From positions 56,752,866-56,816,865 of the forward strand of contig CM037871.1 of NCBI GenBank assembly GCA_021292105.1: a DNA stretch of 64,000 nucleotides, read 5' to 3'. This stretch comes from Anadara kagoshimensis (taxonomy: Eukaryota; Mollusca; Bivalvia; Arcoida; Arcidae). Under the pieces are notes generated by a model that saw nothing but the letters and a program-made list of their open reading frames with translations, had not been told where the DNA came from and did not search any database. Numbering within the stretch: position 1 is the stretch's first letter; each line of letters opens with the position of its first letter. Made by a program: the position numbers and the translations under genes. Positions 34,440 to 47,500 of the stretch are shown here, in pieces.

Positions 34440-37400
34440 ATATATATGTACATACCCCACTTAATGACCATCAAATGGTAGAGGGGAATATATAGTTATT
34501 TATCATTCATCATTATTTTGTCATTTATTTATCACTTGTTCATTGTTTTACAATATTTACAGTATAATCACTCTAATTTACCTCCCCCAAATGAAGTTCC
34601 GGGGATATAGTTTTTTTCTCCACTTTTTACCGCAAACATTTAGTCCACCAATTTTCACGAAAAATATTTAATGGATGGTTATGAAACTTCAAAGGTGATG
34701 TAGATGTGCCATTAGCCGTCTATTTATATTTTGATCATGTGCTCATGGTTTGAAAAACATTTGCAGTTTGTTTGGGTGACGCTTTTGAAATGGCATCCCA
34801 TTTTAGTTATAAATTGTTATGTTTTACCTTTATTTTACAAACTCGCAGATAAAGATTCATTTTTTATATTTTTTAGAGTTAATGCCCTTTGAATACAGAT
34901 TTCATCATTTTAAAGTCTGTGATTGATCCTTATATTTTCACATAAGATATTAGTTTTTGTTTTGCCTGAAAAGTTCAAGATAGAGCATTCATGTATCATT
35001 GTTTTGTTGTTGGTCCAAATTTTGGTTTAAAGTTTATTATACCCCTGCAAACTAGTTTGAGTGTATAGGAATCATCATGTCTGTCTGTCTGTCAATGTAA
35101 AATCTTGTCTCGGTGATATCTCATAGCTACATTGGACGACTGCCATAAAACTTCACATTGAATAATAGTCATGGTCCAAAGGTGTGAAAAAGGTCAAATC
35201 ATAAAGGTCAAGGTCGTGGGAACAGTATGATTAAAAATCATTCCGGGCCATATCTTATAGCTGCTTTGGATGACTGTCATAAAACTTCACATGAATGATC
35301 TTCATGGTCCAAAGGTGTATCATGACCTTGAACGAAAGGTCAAGGTCGCAGAAAAACATAAAATGTGGGGGGTGGGTATTTGGCTCTCAAGAGACAGTTC
35401 TAGTTCAATCCTAATTTTTTCCAAATTATAAGTGAAAAAAAATGAAGCCTGACTTAGAACATTAAACAGGTATTGATACAGAAAATGGAGGTTGAATAAC
35501 CTTGACCTTACTGACAGCAGTTATATGTCTATTTATCCAGGGAACATTTATGATATTATTGTGTTGTATACAATATTTGGTTATAATCAGGAGAATCATG
35601 CAATTTTACTCAGCTATATCCATTTGTACTTAGAAATTATGTGAATTATTACCACTAATTAAGTTTCAGTGGGATTTACTTATGGATTTGTACTTGGAAA
35701 TCTGTGATTTTCATTATTTTTATTGTTTTAATTTAATATATAAAGATTAATTCATATATATATTACTTTACTGTTTTATGTGAATGTATTATATCAGTTA
35801 AACCTGTCCAAACTGACCACCTGACAGGCTGAAAATTTTGTTCAGATTAAAACAGGATATTGGTTAACACAGGTTGATTGTGTATACTGTAAAGGGAGAA
35901 ATTTTGGCATGGGGGACATTTTCGATTATTTCGTGTTAAAGAAATTACCACAAAAATTTTACCCATGCGAAAATATCTTCCATATATGTTCATATATCAT
36001 AAAATATAGAAAATACATCCACTTATATTGATTACATGAAAAATACACCCATGAGAAAAGGCCAGATTTCTGAAATTGTGAAATCATCACCCTGCAAAAA
36101 TAATCCTCTTTACGGTATCTAGAATGACATGGTAAAACAATTCAGCTACTATTATTTTACTCTAGTTACTTGAGAGTTTTCAGTTTACTGTAAGAGTTCA
36201 GTTTGTGCAGCTTCCCCCGTAGTTTTAATGAACTTATTGTGATATCTCTGATTTGAATGATATTAAATATGATTATATGGTCAGTTGAATTGTGATTGCG
36301 TACTCTACTTCCTTTATAGAAATTATTTCAGGTTTTAGAACATTTTGGGCATTATGCTTATTATTTATAAAGTTCAGTTATTGAATAGAGTTAGATAAGG
36401 TGAAGATAGAAACTTCTTTCATTGCTACTTCAAGCGGAAATCTTTATCTCAAACATAGGAAGATATGGAAGAATATTTTGTAAGAAACTTTGTTACAAAT
36501 TCAAACACAAATTTTTGGTTTCAGATGATATCACTGGTAACAATAAAGATTCAATGAAAAAATGATTTCTACCAGAAACAAATTTCCACTTATTAAATGC
36601 TACATGTACATGTATTATGTGTAGTGCAAGTTGCAGTATCTTCCTACCAAGTTACAGTCTGTCTGTGTGAATCTGTGAATCTGAGATTGAGATTTAGCAT
36701 CACACACTATTATCTGTTGTTAACATGTTATAATTGATAGCATTTTTTTATATTGTGATATTATTGGCAGTTTAGAGAACCATAATCCTAGCCTTCAGAA
36801 AACTTTAAAAAAAACTATTTCTTTAACTTGGTTATAAAGATTATGTATTACGTTTCTTTAGATTGTCAGTATTGATATTTAAACATAGTGCTACTTTACA
36901 CCCAATGATATAAGATCATCCACAAATATATAGTGCTAGCTCACAAATATCATAAAAGCTTTTGACAGACCAAAAATAATAGTTGGTAGTCTACATATAT
37001 GTATTACTATCCTAATAATACATTAATGTTTATTGTAATTAGTTATTAAATTGACCACCTTCTGTCAATATTTTTATTTTTATTTATTTTTAAATTGACC
37101 ATCTTCTGTCAATATTTTGATTTTTATTTATTTTTAAATTGACCACCTGCTGCTCATAATTTTTATTTTTATTGTTAATTTGACCACCTGCTCACTAAAG
37201 ACACTCTAAGTGATCATTTGCTCACAAAGTCCATATTGAGTGATTTTATAGATCAAAGTGTAGATATTCCTCAATTAATTTATATACAGGTTAGTCTTAT
37301 TCAACGTTTTGTATTTATGTGTTGATCGATTGTTGATGTTATTGGCATTTGTGCATTTATTTTAGAATATTTACAATCACATTGTTTTTGCTTCAATGCA
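34440..37400. other. Intergenic, no gene seen; R2 copy and a MITE
   Basis: R2 copy at 35037-35405 (ATACCCCTGCAAACTAGTTT ... TTTGGCTCTCAAGAGACAGT). MITE of the TACTGTAAAGGGG family at 35887-36118 (GTATACTGTAAAGGGAG ... CCTCTTTACGGTAT). 37050-37200 has a short tandem of AAATTGACCACCT units. The rest is plain AT-rich sequence with dense stops. Confidence 0.6.
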
Positions 37401-37439
37401 GTGTTTGACCTCGATTCTACTTCATGACTCGATGCAGTT

Positions 37440-37700
37440 GAATGGAGCACGCGAGTTTATTCTATGTCAATATTTGACGTATCGCTGACCACGCCCACAA
37501 TGTTCTGACAAAGGCCTGGCATGCCTGAATTACAGGCAAAAGGAATGAAAACTCGAGTTGAATTGTACCATTTAATGACGCCACTGATACTAGTACGTCA
37601 TTAGTTGCCGTGACGCTGCTTTGGTACTGTAATGTCAGCCTTTGTCGGAACATTGTGGGCGTGCCCGGCGATACGTCAATGATGCCGACAGTTGGAACAG
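37440..37700. repeat. Inverted-repeat element with CACGCCCACAATGTTC ends
   Basis: CGCTGACCACGCCCACAATG and TTCTGACAAAGGC on the left pair with GTCGGAACATTGTGGGCGTG and CCCGGCGATACG on the right. Its middle matches 10770-10850 in inverse. GC-rich compared with surroundings. Confidence 0.6.
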
Positions 37701-37804
37701 TCAATTTTTAACGAGGTAGTTATAGTTGTTTTTCCTTTATGAAAAGTGTTAAAATGTCAGTTTATATTTTGTGTATTTGAAAAAGTTACAAATGATTGTA
37801 AATA

Positions 37805-37963
37805 TAAGGAATGACATTTACTTTGACTGTACTGCATGGAGTTATGCAGTAGAATGGACTGTCTCAAATAACCATGAAAGCCTTCGGCTTTCATTTAATT
37901 TGAGACAGTCCATTCTACTGCATAACTCCATGCAGTACAGTCAAAGTAAATGTCATTCCTTAA
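37805..37963. repeat. Near-perfect palindrome, arms of about 75 bases
   Basis: TAAGGAATGACATTTACTTT ... GGACTGTCTCAAAT on the left is repeated inverted on the right; centre GAAAGCC-TTC-GGCTTTC. One small difference near the centre. A single strand would form a very stable hairpin. Confidence 0.85.
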
Positions 37964-38699
37964 ATGAATATATACACATATCAAATAGATTTTAATTCTA
38001 TAAATTACACGTCAGTCTCAGATAATTTTCCTTCATTCTCTTTGCTTAGTACCCAGATTTTAAAGCATGTAAATAAAACTGTTTAGTTATGAAAACTAAG
38101 CTAAACAGATGAGATATCAGCTTTTGTATGATGTAAGTGCAAGTTGATACAAGTAATTTGAGAAAATAACTGGTTGGGTGTTAGAACATTAATGATTGGA
38201 TATTATTATGAGAATATCACCAATCAGATGAAAGCCACATGTTTGAAAAATATTACTGGTTTGATGAATTAACAAATAAACAGAATTTTGATGTAAATTT
38301 GTGATAAGGATGTTTATTACAGTTTGGTTACAGATGATACTTCAGTTTAAATGAAGACATTATTTCTACCAGACATTTAATGCTTAACATTGTATTATAT
38401 TTATTGCATGTTGCTGTATCTTCCTTCAAAATACTGGATGTGAGATTGTAGGGGAATATAAGGGCTGGATAAAAGTATCAAGTATTGGATATTATGAGAC
38501 TGAATGCCACTGATAGGATAGAAGTAAAAAATAATGGTATGGTTGGATTAGGTAGGATGTTACTGATTGGATGTAAGTGTAAAATGAATGATGTTGATTG
38601 ATTGGATAGCTGTATAATAACAATAATACTGATTGGATGAAAGTATTTGTTGAGAAATTGCTAGATTGGATACAATAAGAATTTTACGGATTGGTGACT

Positions 38700-38945
38700 G
38701 ATTTATTGGATACGAGAATGTGACTGATTGACTGAAAATACTTATACATGATTGGATATAAGAATGTTACTGATTGGATGAAAATACTTATACATGATTG
38801 GATATAAGAATGTTACTGATTGGATGAAAATACTTATACATGATTGGATATAAGAATGTTACTGATTGGATGAAAATACTTATACATGTTTGGATATAAG
38901 AATGTTTCTAATTGGATGAAAATATGTATGTGATTGTGTGACTGT
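38700..38945 (+). repeat. 46-base tandem repeat, about 4-5 copies
   Basis: ACTTATACATGATTGGATAT then AAGAATGTTACTGATTGGAT, period 46 (38741, 38787 and so on). Flanking 38500-38700 has looser TGATTGGAT copies. 38945-39700 holds nothing recognised. Confidence 0.8.
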
Positions 38946-39714
38946 TAAGAGAATATTATTGTTTTGGTATAAATATAGGGAAGATTAGATGTGATATGAT
39001 ATTTATAATGAGGATATCAGTTACAAATTGGTATGCTAATGCACCAAAGAGTTGTATTTTGCATGTTCATATACATTACATGTTCAGTATATAGTTACTT
39101 GAACAATTTTATGCTTAAATGTACAAGAAAATTTTTGTTGGGAGTTTTGTTTGTCTGAACTGAACTGATGTTCTTCTTTTCTCTTCAGATTTTTTTCCAT
39201 ATAATATAAAATTCTGTCAAGATAGACTTTCAAAAATTCTGTCAAGTTAGACTTTCAAAAACCTTTGCCATTAGTCATTTTTGCTTTACCCTTACCATGT
39301 TAACTATGTTGGTATGTTTTGTCAATACACCTTGCCAAGGGGTGTCAACAAATGCCAGAACCAGTAAACAAATGATTGTGATATTTGAAATATTGTTTTG
39401 TAAATTAGTGTATTATGTTCATTTAACTATGCAACATTCATCAAATATATAGTATAATATATATGTACCATTTCTACATATTGAGATATGCTTTTATAAT
39501 ACATCATACATGTTAAAAATATCTAATATTAAAGTTTATATTAAAGGTTAAATATTGTCAACTTTCTTTTTATATGAAGGCGGTTGATCAATATTCATGT
39601 CAAAATTATATTAGGCCGGTTTTCACATATTAGTTGTCTCTTGTTGTACCATACCAGGCTCATCAAGCTCTACATCAACAAAACAGCATTTGACATCCAT
39701 TTCATTTAGACAGC

Positions 39715-40060
39715 AAACTGCCGTGGTCACTGGTAAACTAAGTTGGTAGGGTGCTCGCTTCTAACTGGGAGGTCGTATGTTTGAACCCCGATCGTGTCTG
39801 ACCCAAGACTTGAAAGTGGGTAGTGACTGTTCTTTCGCCAAACACTCGGCATTAACCAAATAAAAGACACGATTCTTTCGGATGGGAACATAAAGTAAAC
39901 GATGGTCCGTGTCACGATAAGCGTGGCACGAAAAAGAGTCCTGCTGTATAATGCCATCAGCGCAACATACGCCTATAGCTGGCGACGTCTCGATATAAGT
40001 GAAATATTCTTGACAGAGATGTTAAAAACCATTACTCAACTCGACTCTTGACAGCAAGTT
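39715..40060 (+). repeat. tRNA-derived SINE, copy 1
   Basis: Head 39730-39790 with TAAACTAAGTTGGTAGGGTG (A-box-like) and GTATGTTTGAACCCC (B box), then GAAAGTGGGTAGTGACTG, CACTCGGCATTA, TGCTGTATAATGCCATCAGC and TATTCTTGACAGAGATGTTA. Matches the minus-strand copy at 46063-46370 along its length. Confidence 0.75.
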
Positions 40061-40249
40061 TTAAGTGTTCACAATATTGCTATACTCTGTTAGAAGTCAT
40101 GAACACCATGTTAGCTAGAAGTTTTACAATCATTTCATTATGGTGCCACTATAAGATTTCCCTGTTCCTCCTCTGGTGTCCCAAGAGACAAGTACATATG
40201 AACTCAGGGTTAGCCAATCTCTAGTAACACCAAACTGATCTTGTATCCA

Positions 40250-40440
40250 CTGCCGTGTCGGGTCTGACAAATTTTGAAAATAGGTATTGACTGTTGTTTC
40301 CTCAAGCACTCGGCATTTAGAAATCACGGTCACGGGGTTCTTCGAAAGAGGCCTTAAAAACCAACGCGCCGCGAGACAGCAGGCGTACGCGTGGCTCGTT
40401 AAAGAACCCTCCTGGTACATTGCCCCGAGTGCACAGCAAA
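40250..40440 (+). repeat. SINE fragment, same family
   Basis: Starts at GTGTCGGGTCTGACAAATTT and carries CAAGCACTCGGCATT and CGTTAAAGAACCCTCCTGGT; the tRNA-like head is absent. 40450-41875 contains nothing recognised. Confidence 0.55.
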
Positions 40441-41875
40441 AGTGAAAATTCTGCCTCTTTACTTATAAATGTTTAAACAATCGGAGCAAGTCTAAATACA
40501 TGTACCAGAGGCACATAGTAACATATATTTTTTCGGATTGCTATTTGAACTAATGCAACGTGAAACACTGGAACAAACCATAAACTATGTTTTCACTTTA
40601 CGATTTAAAATTACAACAACAAATCTGGTTATTATATAATATATATTTTAAATATTTTTATGTAAAATGCAAATTTAAAACCTAGTTTGTCCAAAGCTCA
40701 GCTAACTATAATACTTTTGTTTGTGATAATTCCGAAGCCATTAACCATATATACTTCACGACATCTGTATACATAGCCTAAGAACTACGATGGAAATTTT
40801 AATAGTCATAAATGGCAGATCAGTTTAGATTTTGTGATTCAAGTTTTGTAAATATTTGCTGAAACAGTCACCGGGAATGTGACTGTTTGTTAACAAGAAT
40901 CAACACTTCAATAGGTTAGCTGACCTCTGACCAGCATGCTTTTGAACTTGAGTAATAAATTGTCCCCAAGATAGCACTCTAAATAAATACATGTATAAAA
41001 CCTCTTAAACAGTATAACCCTGAGAATAATAGAACTTCTGAACATGTCCCTGAGACTAAGATCTAAACAACATGTCTTAAAACTTTGGGCTAAAGCTTCA
41101 AATCGCAAGACTTTTGAAGCAGCTCCTTTGATTCAGCTTATTATGTGATTATGGTATTCAGATATAAACAATTAATGTTCTCTGTGTCACAGCTACATCG
41201 TATTATTAACTGGTCACGTTACTTGAAGTCTTCCAATCTAAGATGCCAGGATGTTGTGATTAGTATGAGCGCAGTTTACAAGCCTCGTTATCACGGTAAC
41301 CGGCATTTTGCAATTTTCTGACACCATCATAATTACCCTGGTAAAAATGGCGTCAACTGACGTCGGTAAACAATCGATAATTTGATGGAACAAATGGCGG
41401 GAACACTTTCGATTCCCGATACAAAATCCAGATTTTCAGGCAAGGCAGTTTGAGGTGGGAAATATAATCCTTATTTGTCATTTCTAACTGCATTAAACAA
41501 ACGTCGTGATCAAAAGTTTTAAGTACAATTTCCTGATACAATTGATCATTTGACGTAAGGGATTGTAACGAACGTTTTTATCAAACACAAGCTGCGCTGA
41601 ACACTGTCATAATAACAGTTTTAAAAAAGTAAAAAAGAGGTAGTACTATGTTTTGGTGTCTTCGCCTTTTAAAGTATGATATTGCTCTGATCATCAAAGT
41701 ATACAGAGAATTCATCCAAAACTAATTTGACACCGTAATCTCAATAATGTTTTCTGTAACGCCGTGTGTGCTACTTAATAATAATTTTGGTGGATATTTG
41801 GTTTTGCTTAGTATTGAAAAACCTCGATGTAGCAATTTCGCTGAAAAAACTTCATTTCTACCTGGTTCATGCGTG

Positions 41876-42196
41876 TTAATCATGCTCACTCGTTAAAAGA
41901 CCAAATATAGCAGCCGCCCCAATTAAACCAGCAATCAAATATATACCACAAGCTAGCCTGTCCACTATTGTTGCTAAGATTTTCCATTCCTCGGCTTGTG
42001 TGATATCGCTGTCTAAATGTTCCAATGTTTTCTCTATTTTATCCAGATGTTGTTCCGTTTCTGTTAGTACCTCAACTGTTACGTTTTCGAAACCTAAACT
42101 AGCTGTTGACGAAGTTCCTCCAGAAAGTTCTATTGAGGATTTTACAGGTCTATGTGACAGAATTCTGCTTTCTTGTCTTTCAGTGGAAAGTTCAAT
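41876..42196 (-). CDS. Channel gene last exon, cytoplasmic loop end and TM4
   Basis: 106 codons from acceptor TTTTGTAG: a Ser-rich loop (IELSTERQESRILSH), an amphipathic stretch TETEQHLDKIEKTLEHLD, then EEWKILATIVDRLACGIYLI and TM4 ending LLTSEHD, TAA at 41878-41876. Confidence 0.85.
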   Translation of the reverse strand: MELSTERQESRILSHRPVKSSIELSGGTSSTASLGFENVTVEVLTETEQHLDKIEKTLEHLDSDITQAEEWKILATIVDRLACGIYLIAGLIGAAAIFGLLTSEHD

Positions 42197-44469
42197 CTAC
42201 AAAACAATGATTACCAGACTTTAAAACTTGATATTGAAGATGCAACTGATTCTTCAAGTTTTGCTTAATATTTGTACTTATAAGGGCTGCTGTTTAAAAG
42301 TTGATCAAAATATAGTCAACCAGGCTTCAGTTTCACAATCGTTCCTTAAGCCCCATTTATACGGCGAGAATTTCATACCTAAGTATTTTTTACTCATATG
42401 TAAATTTACTCACATATGCAAATGGTGTCGTATGAACAACTTTGCATATACGCAAATTTTACTCATGTAAGTAATTTGCACCTAGTAGGGACCAAGTGCA
42501 AATTTGCTATAGTATGTGAGTATTTTATACTTAGGTATGCAAATTTTGCTAGAGTGTCGTATGAACGCACAATGATATTTACTTACATAATTTTAAACAC
42601 ATGGACTTATGCCAGGTTATTTATCTATGGGTTAATGTTTGGTGCAGGAGTGAATATGGGTGTTTGTGATCTGCCTCGTACCAGAAAAAATGGTTTAATA
42701 GTGTTGTCCACTGATATACAATGTCACAGATTAACATTACATACATCCCATTCTATTGACATCGAGCTAACCAACAGGTGCCAATTGTAAGGGAAACCCA
42801 CTCGCCACTTATGGTGTTACAATCGGGGATAGTGGTTAAAGAAGCCAACCACTATTAACCACGACGGCCCTCATGGATTTGTAATAATTATCCAATAAAG
42901 ATCAAAAGTTGTAATTGAAATAGATTTATTTGACAAAAGCACAAAAACTAGTGACAAGCTGTCACCAAAATTTGACGTTTTACTAGTTTTCAAAGAGAAA
43001 GTGCTTGAGCAACATAGGCCAACCACAGAATGTAAAGAAAATTTACTTTTACAAATTTGACAATGAATTGTCCATGAAAGGAGATGCCATGTTGTTACTT
43101 AGTGTTTTGGGACAACAGATATTATAAGCATCATCATCTTCAACATCACTGAAATAATGTTCACTATCCAGTTAAACAAAAAACATTTGACCGATCGATG
43201 AAGCTACACTAATTTTAGTTAGGGATACAGCTCAGTTAAAAAAGAAGTTTTAATGTAATAAATAGATAAAATGTGTAAACATTTTGGGGCCCAGACTGGG
43301 TTTTAGGAGACATGGGCTTATCTAAATATCTGATATTTGTTATGAAGAACAACACAAGCTCCTTTTACAGAACAAGCAAACACGACATGGACATCAATTT
43401 TTGCAATCATCACAATGGACATTTCAAGCAACCCAAAGAAATCCGAGATCCAGTGTCATTCTACCTTAACTAGACGGTATATAAATGTGCTCTGCTCTTG
43501 TGTAAGATTTTGTTTGTTTGTATACTTTTTAGGCTTGAGAAAACAAGTCTTTAAAGGCTATGTCATATAACATTTTTTAATGTATTTTATGATTATTCAA
43601 TAAATTTAAATTCAAAAACTGGAATATGACATATGCTGGATCACCAAGTAGAACTTTACATATGAGTAATATGTAAATTTAAATATGAGTAAAAATACTT
43701 AGGTATGCAATTCTCGCCGTATAAATGGGGCTTAAGTTAAAGGGAATCTTAGCTTAAGCCCCATTTATACGGCGAGAATTGCATACCTAAGTATTTTTAC
43801 TCATATGTAAATTTACTCATGTAAGCAAAAGCATATTTTGCTTTGCGTTCATACGTAATTTATGTACCATAAGTAAATTTGAAGTTTTCAACCAATTTCG
43901 GATAATTTTCATTCTGAAGACTTGATTATCAGAAAAGAACGTCTCCTTACTATTAATTTAAGCACTGATTTGATACTGGTCTATTATAATGACAAAGGAG
44001 CAGTTCTACTTGGTGATCCAGCATATGTCATATTTCAGTTTTTGAATTTAAATTTATTGAATAATCATAAAATACATTAAAAAAATGTTATATGACATAG
44101 CCTTTAAAGACTTGTTTTCTCAAGCCTAAAAAGTATACAAACAAACAAAATCTTACACAAGAGCAGAGCACATTTATATACCGTCTAGTTAGGGTAGAAT
44201 GACACTGGATCTCGGATTTCTTTGGGTTGCTTGAAATGTCCATTGTGATGATTGCAAAATGAGTAAAATTTGCGTATATGCAAAGTTGTTCATACGACAC
44301 AATTTGCATATGTGAGTAAATTTAATATGAGTAAAAATACTTAGGTATGAAATTCTCGACGTATTAATGGGGCTTTAGCTAAAGAATAATTGTGAAACTG
44401 GGGCCAGGTGATTATATTAATTATTATTGTTATGAACAGCTTTATAAACGTGCGTTCAAACGAATTTAT

Positions 44470-44516
<47 letters not shown>

Positions 44517-47500
44517 CCTGGTCCAGCATCTGAGAATTAATATCATGAATGTCACCGGACTGACTTGAGATCAATGTTTTTTCTGTTAGTACTCTAAAAG
44601 AACCAATTACTGTGCTAAATAGTAGATAAACGTACAGTACAGACATGTCGAAAGTTTAAGGACTCAATGCTCGGCTACCGAGCAACGGAGATATGATAAC
44701 TAATGGTCGACACACTGCCGAGGGATAGGTAACAACTGCCGAGATATAGGTAGCAAGGGATCAAAATGAGGTGTCGATTCAGTACTAATTCGTTAGATAA
44801 GTGTTAAACTTTCGACAGCTAGATACCTTGTTAACAAACACCATGTATGTGTTTCTTAAAATGAACCGAAATGAGCGTAATGTATTTGCCCACTTCACTG
44901 TACTTACATTTTCCTTTATATACTGTTTGATCTTCTGTTTGTATGATTCTGGAGGCGTCACTCCAACCATTCGACCAAGAAAATCAAAGAATATACGTTT
45001 TACATATGTTGGTATCGGTTTCTTTCCTCCATAGTGTAAGTAGTTCACCACAACTGCCATAATAGTAGCATATCCCACCAAGAAAAGTGTGAAATCAAAA
45101 TAGATCGCTGAAAATATAGACAGACAATAAACATAAGTGACGGCATATAGAGTGCCATGATTCCACATACAACACAAGAAATCTGATATAACAAAATCGT
45201 GTGTATAAAGATCTATATAACAAACCTGTTTATAAAGTATGGTATAGCAAAAAAAAAATGTTTATAACGAAGTCTAACAGAAAAAAACATGTTTATAACG
45301 TAGTCTGATATAATACAATCATGTTTATAACGAAGTCTGACAGAAAAAAACATGTTTATAACGTAGTCTGATATAACACAATCATGTTTATAACGAAGTC
45401 TGACAGAAAAAACATGTTTATAACGTAGTCTGATATAACACAATCGTGTTTATAACGAAGTCTGACAGAAAAAAAGTTTTTAACGTAGTCTGATATAACA
45501 CAATCGTGTTTATAATGAAGTCTGACAGAAAAAAAGTTTTTAACGTAGTCTGATATAACACAATCGTGTTTATAATGAAGTCTGACAGAAAAAAAAGTTT
45601 TTAACGTAGTCTGATATAACACAATCATGTTTATAACGAAGTCTGACAGAAAAAAACATGTTTATAACGGAGTCTGATATAACACAATCTTGTTTATAAC
45701 GAAGTCTGACAGAAAAAAAAGTTTTTAACGTAGTCTGATATAACACAATCGTGTTTATAACGAAGTCTGACAGAAAAAAAAGTTTTTAACGTAGTCTGAT
45801 ATAACACAATCTTGTTTATAACGAAGTCTGACAGAAAAAAAGTTTTTAACATAGTCTGATATAAGCCAATCATGTTTATAACGAAGTCTGATAAAAATCA
45901 ATCATGTTTATAGCGAAGTCTAATATAATATAATCGTGTGTATAAATAGGACTAAAATATCAAAATTAATTAAATTATACATATAACGTAGTGTGGTATG
46001 GCAGAATATCATGTACATGTTTATAACGAAGTCTGATAAACAAATCTTGTTTGTAACGAGTTGGGTTGAGTTCAGTAATGGTGTTTAACGTCCCAGTCAA
46101 GAATATTTCAGAAATTTTGCCTGTGCGTTGGGCTGATGGCATTATACAGCAGGGTTCTTTAGCATGTCAAGCCTACTGTGACACGGGACTTCGTTTATTT
46201 TAAGTTCCCACTCGAAATAACCGTGACTTTCATTTCGTAATGCCGAGTGCTTGGCGAAAGAAAGGTCACTACCCACTTTCAAGTATTTTGTCAGATCCGG
46301 TCGGGGTTCGAACCCACAACCTTCCACTTACGGAGCAAACACTCTACTAACTGAGCTACCACAGTGGTTTTGTTTGTAATGAAGTCTGGTGTCTGATAAA
46401 CAAAGCATTGTAATAACGCAGTCTGATATGGCAGAATTATCTTATAACGAAGTCTGATAAAAAAATCACGTATAGAATGGAAGTCCTATATAAAAATCAT
46501 GTTTATAACGGAGAAGCGTATTTATAACGAAGTCTGATATAACAAAATTATGTTTATAACAAAGAAGCAGTTTAACGTAGTCCGATATAACAAAACACAT
46601 TTAAAACTAAAAAGCATACTTAAAACAAGGTCTGATAGAGCAAATCATGTTACAACTTAGTCTGATTAAAACCATGTAAATAACCAAGTATGATATAACA
46701 AAGCCCTGTTTATAACGAAGTCTGATATTAATCAAAAATAAACACACTAATCCAAGTCCAAAAAACCTAGCTTGGAACTGACAAGTTCGGTAAGACACGT
46801 GAACTTCCACCAGGAAAAGGGACCGGGTGCTCCGTAAGGGTAAGCACCTCCTGTTTAGTTAGCTACACCCGCCATTTGTGTGAAAGGAACATGGAAATAT
46901 GTGATGTCAAATATATCCAGAGCAATCCTGGAACAGGGACATCAAACAAAGCCGTGTTTACAACGAAGTCTGATTAATGTGGTATGGCAAAAAATCATAT
47001 AGCAGTACATGCTTATAACGAAGTCGGATAAAAAAAACATGTTTATTACAAAGTCTGATAAACAAATCAGGTTTATAATAAAGTCTGATAAATAAAAGCA
47101 TCTATATGACGAAGTCTGATATCACAAATCGTGTTTATAACGAAACCTGATAGAACAAAATCGTGTTTATAACGAAATCTGATATAACAAAATCATGTTT
47201 ATAACGAAATCTGATGTAACAAAATCATGTTTATAAAGAAGCCTAATATAAAAACATGTTCATGAAGTTTGATTTGATAAAATTATACCAAAAAATAAAT
47301 ACGTGGCAGGGATTAAACTTAACTGTTTTAAGTTTGGGTACAGTTCACTTCATAAAAGAAGTTGTAATAGTAATAAGTACTAGGTGAAATGTGTAAAAAT
47401 TTAGGGGCTCAGGCTGATTTTAGGAGCCATTGGCCACTGCTTATCCTAATCCCCGACGCCACTCTGTGGTAGAATCTGAACATTTTTTATGTAAGTGGTT

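Larger units (their letters stand above)
42321..44405. mobile_element. MITE (TTTCACAATCGTTCC family) split by two TTAA insertions
   Basis: Left end GCTTCAGTTTCACAATCGTT, middle GTTAAAGGGAATCTTAGC, right end AATAATTGTGAAACTGGGGC match the ends and centre of the MITE at 51056-51314. The pieces are separated by the two elements listed next. Confidence 0.75.

Noticed and set aside
45213-45628. Minus-strand frames in the 45.2 kb array (repeated YQTTL/RLRYKHDC)
   Set aside because: By-products of the alternating 60-66-base repeat.
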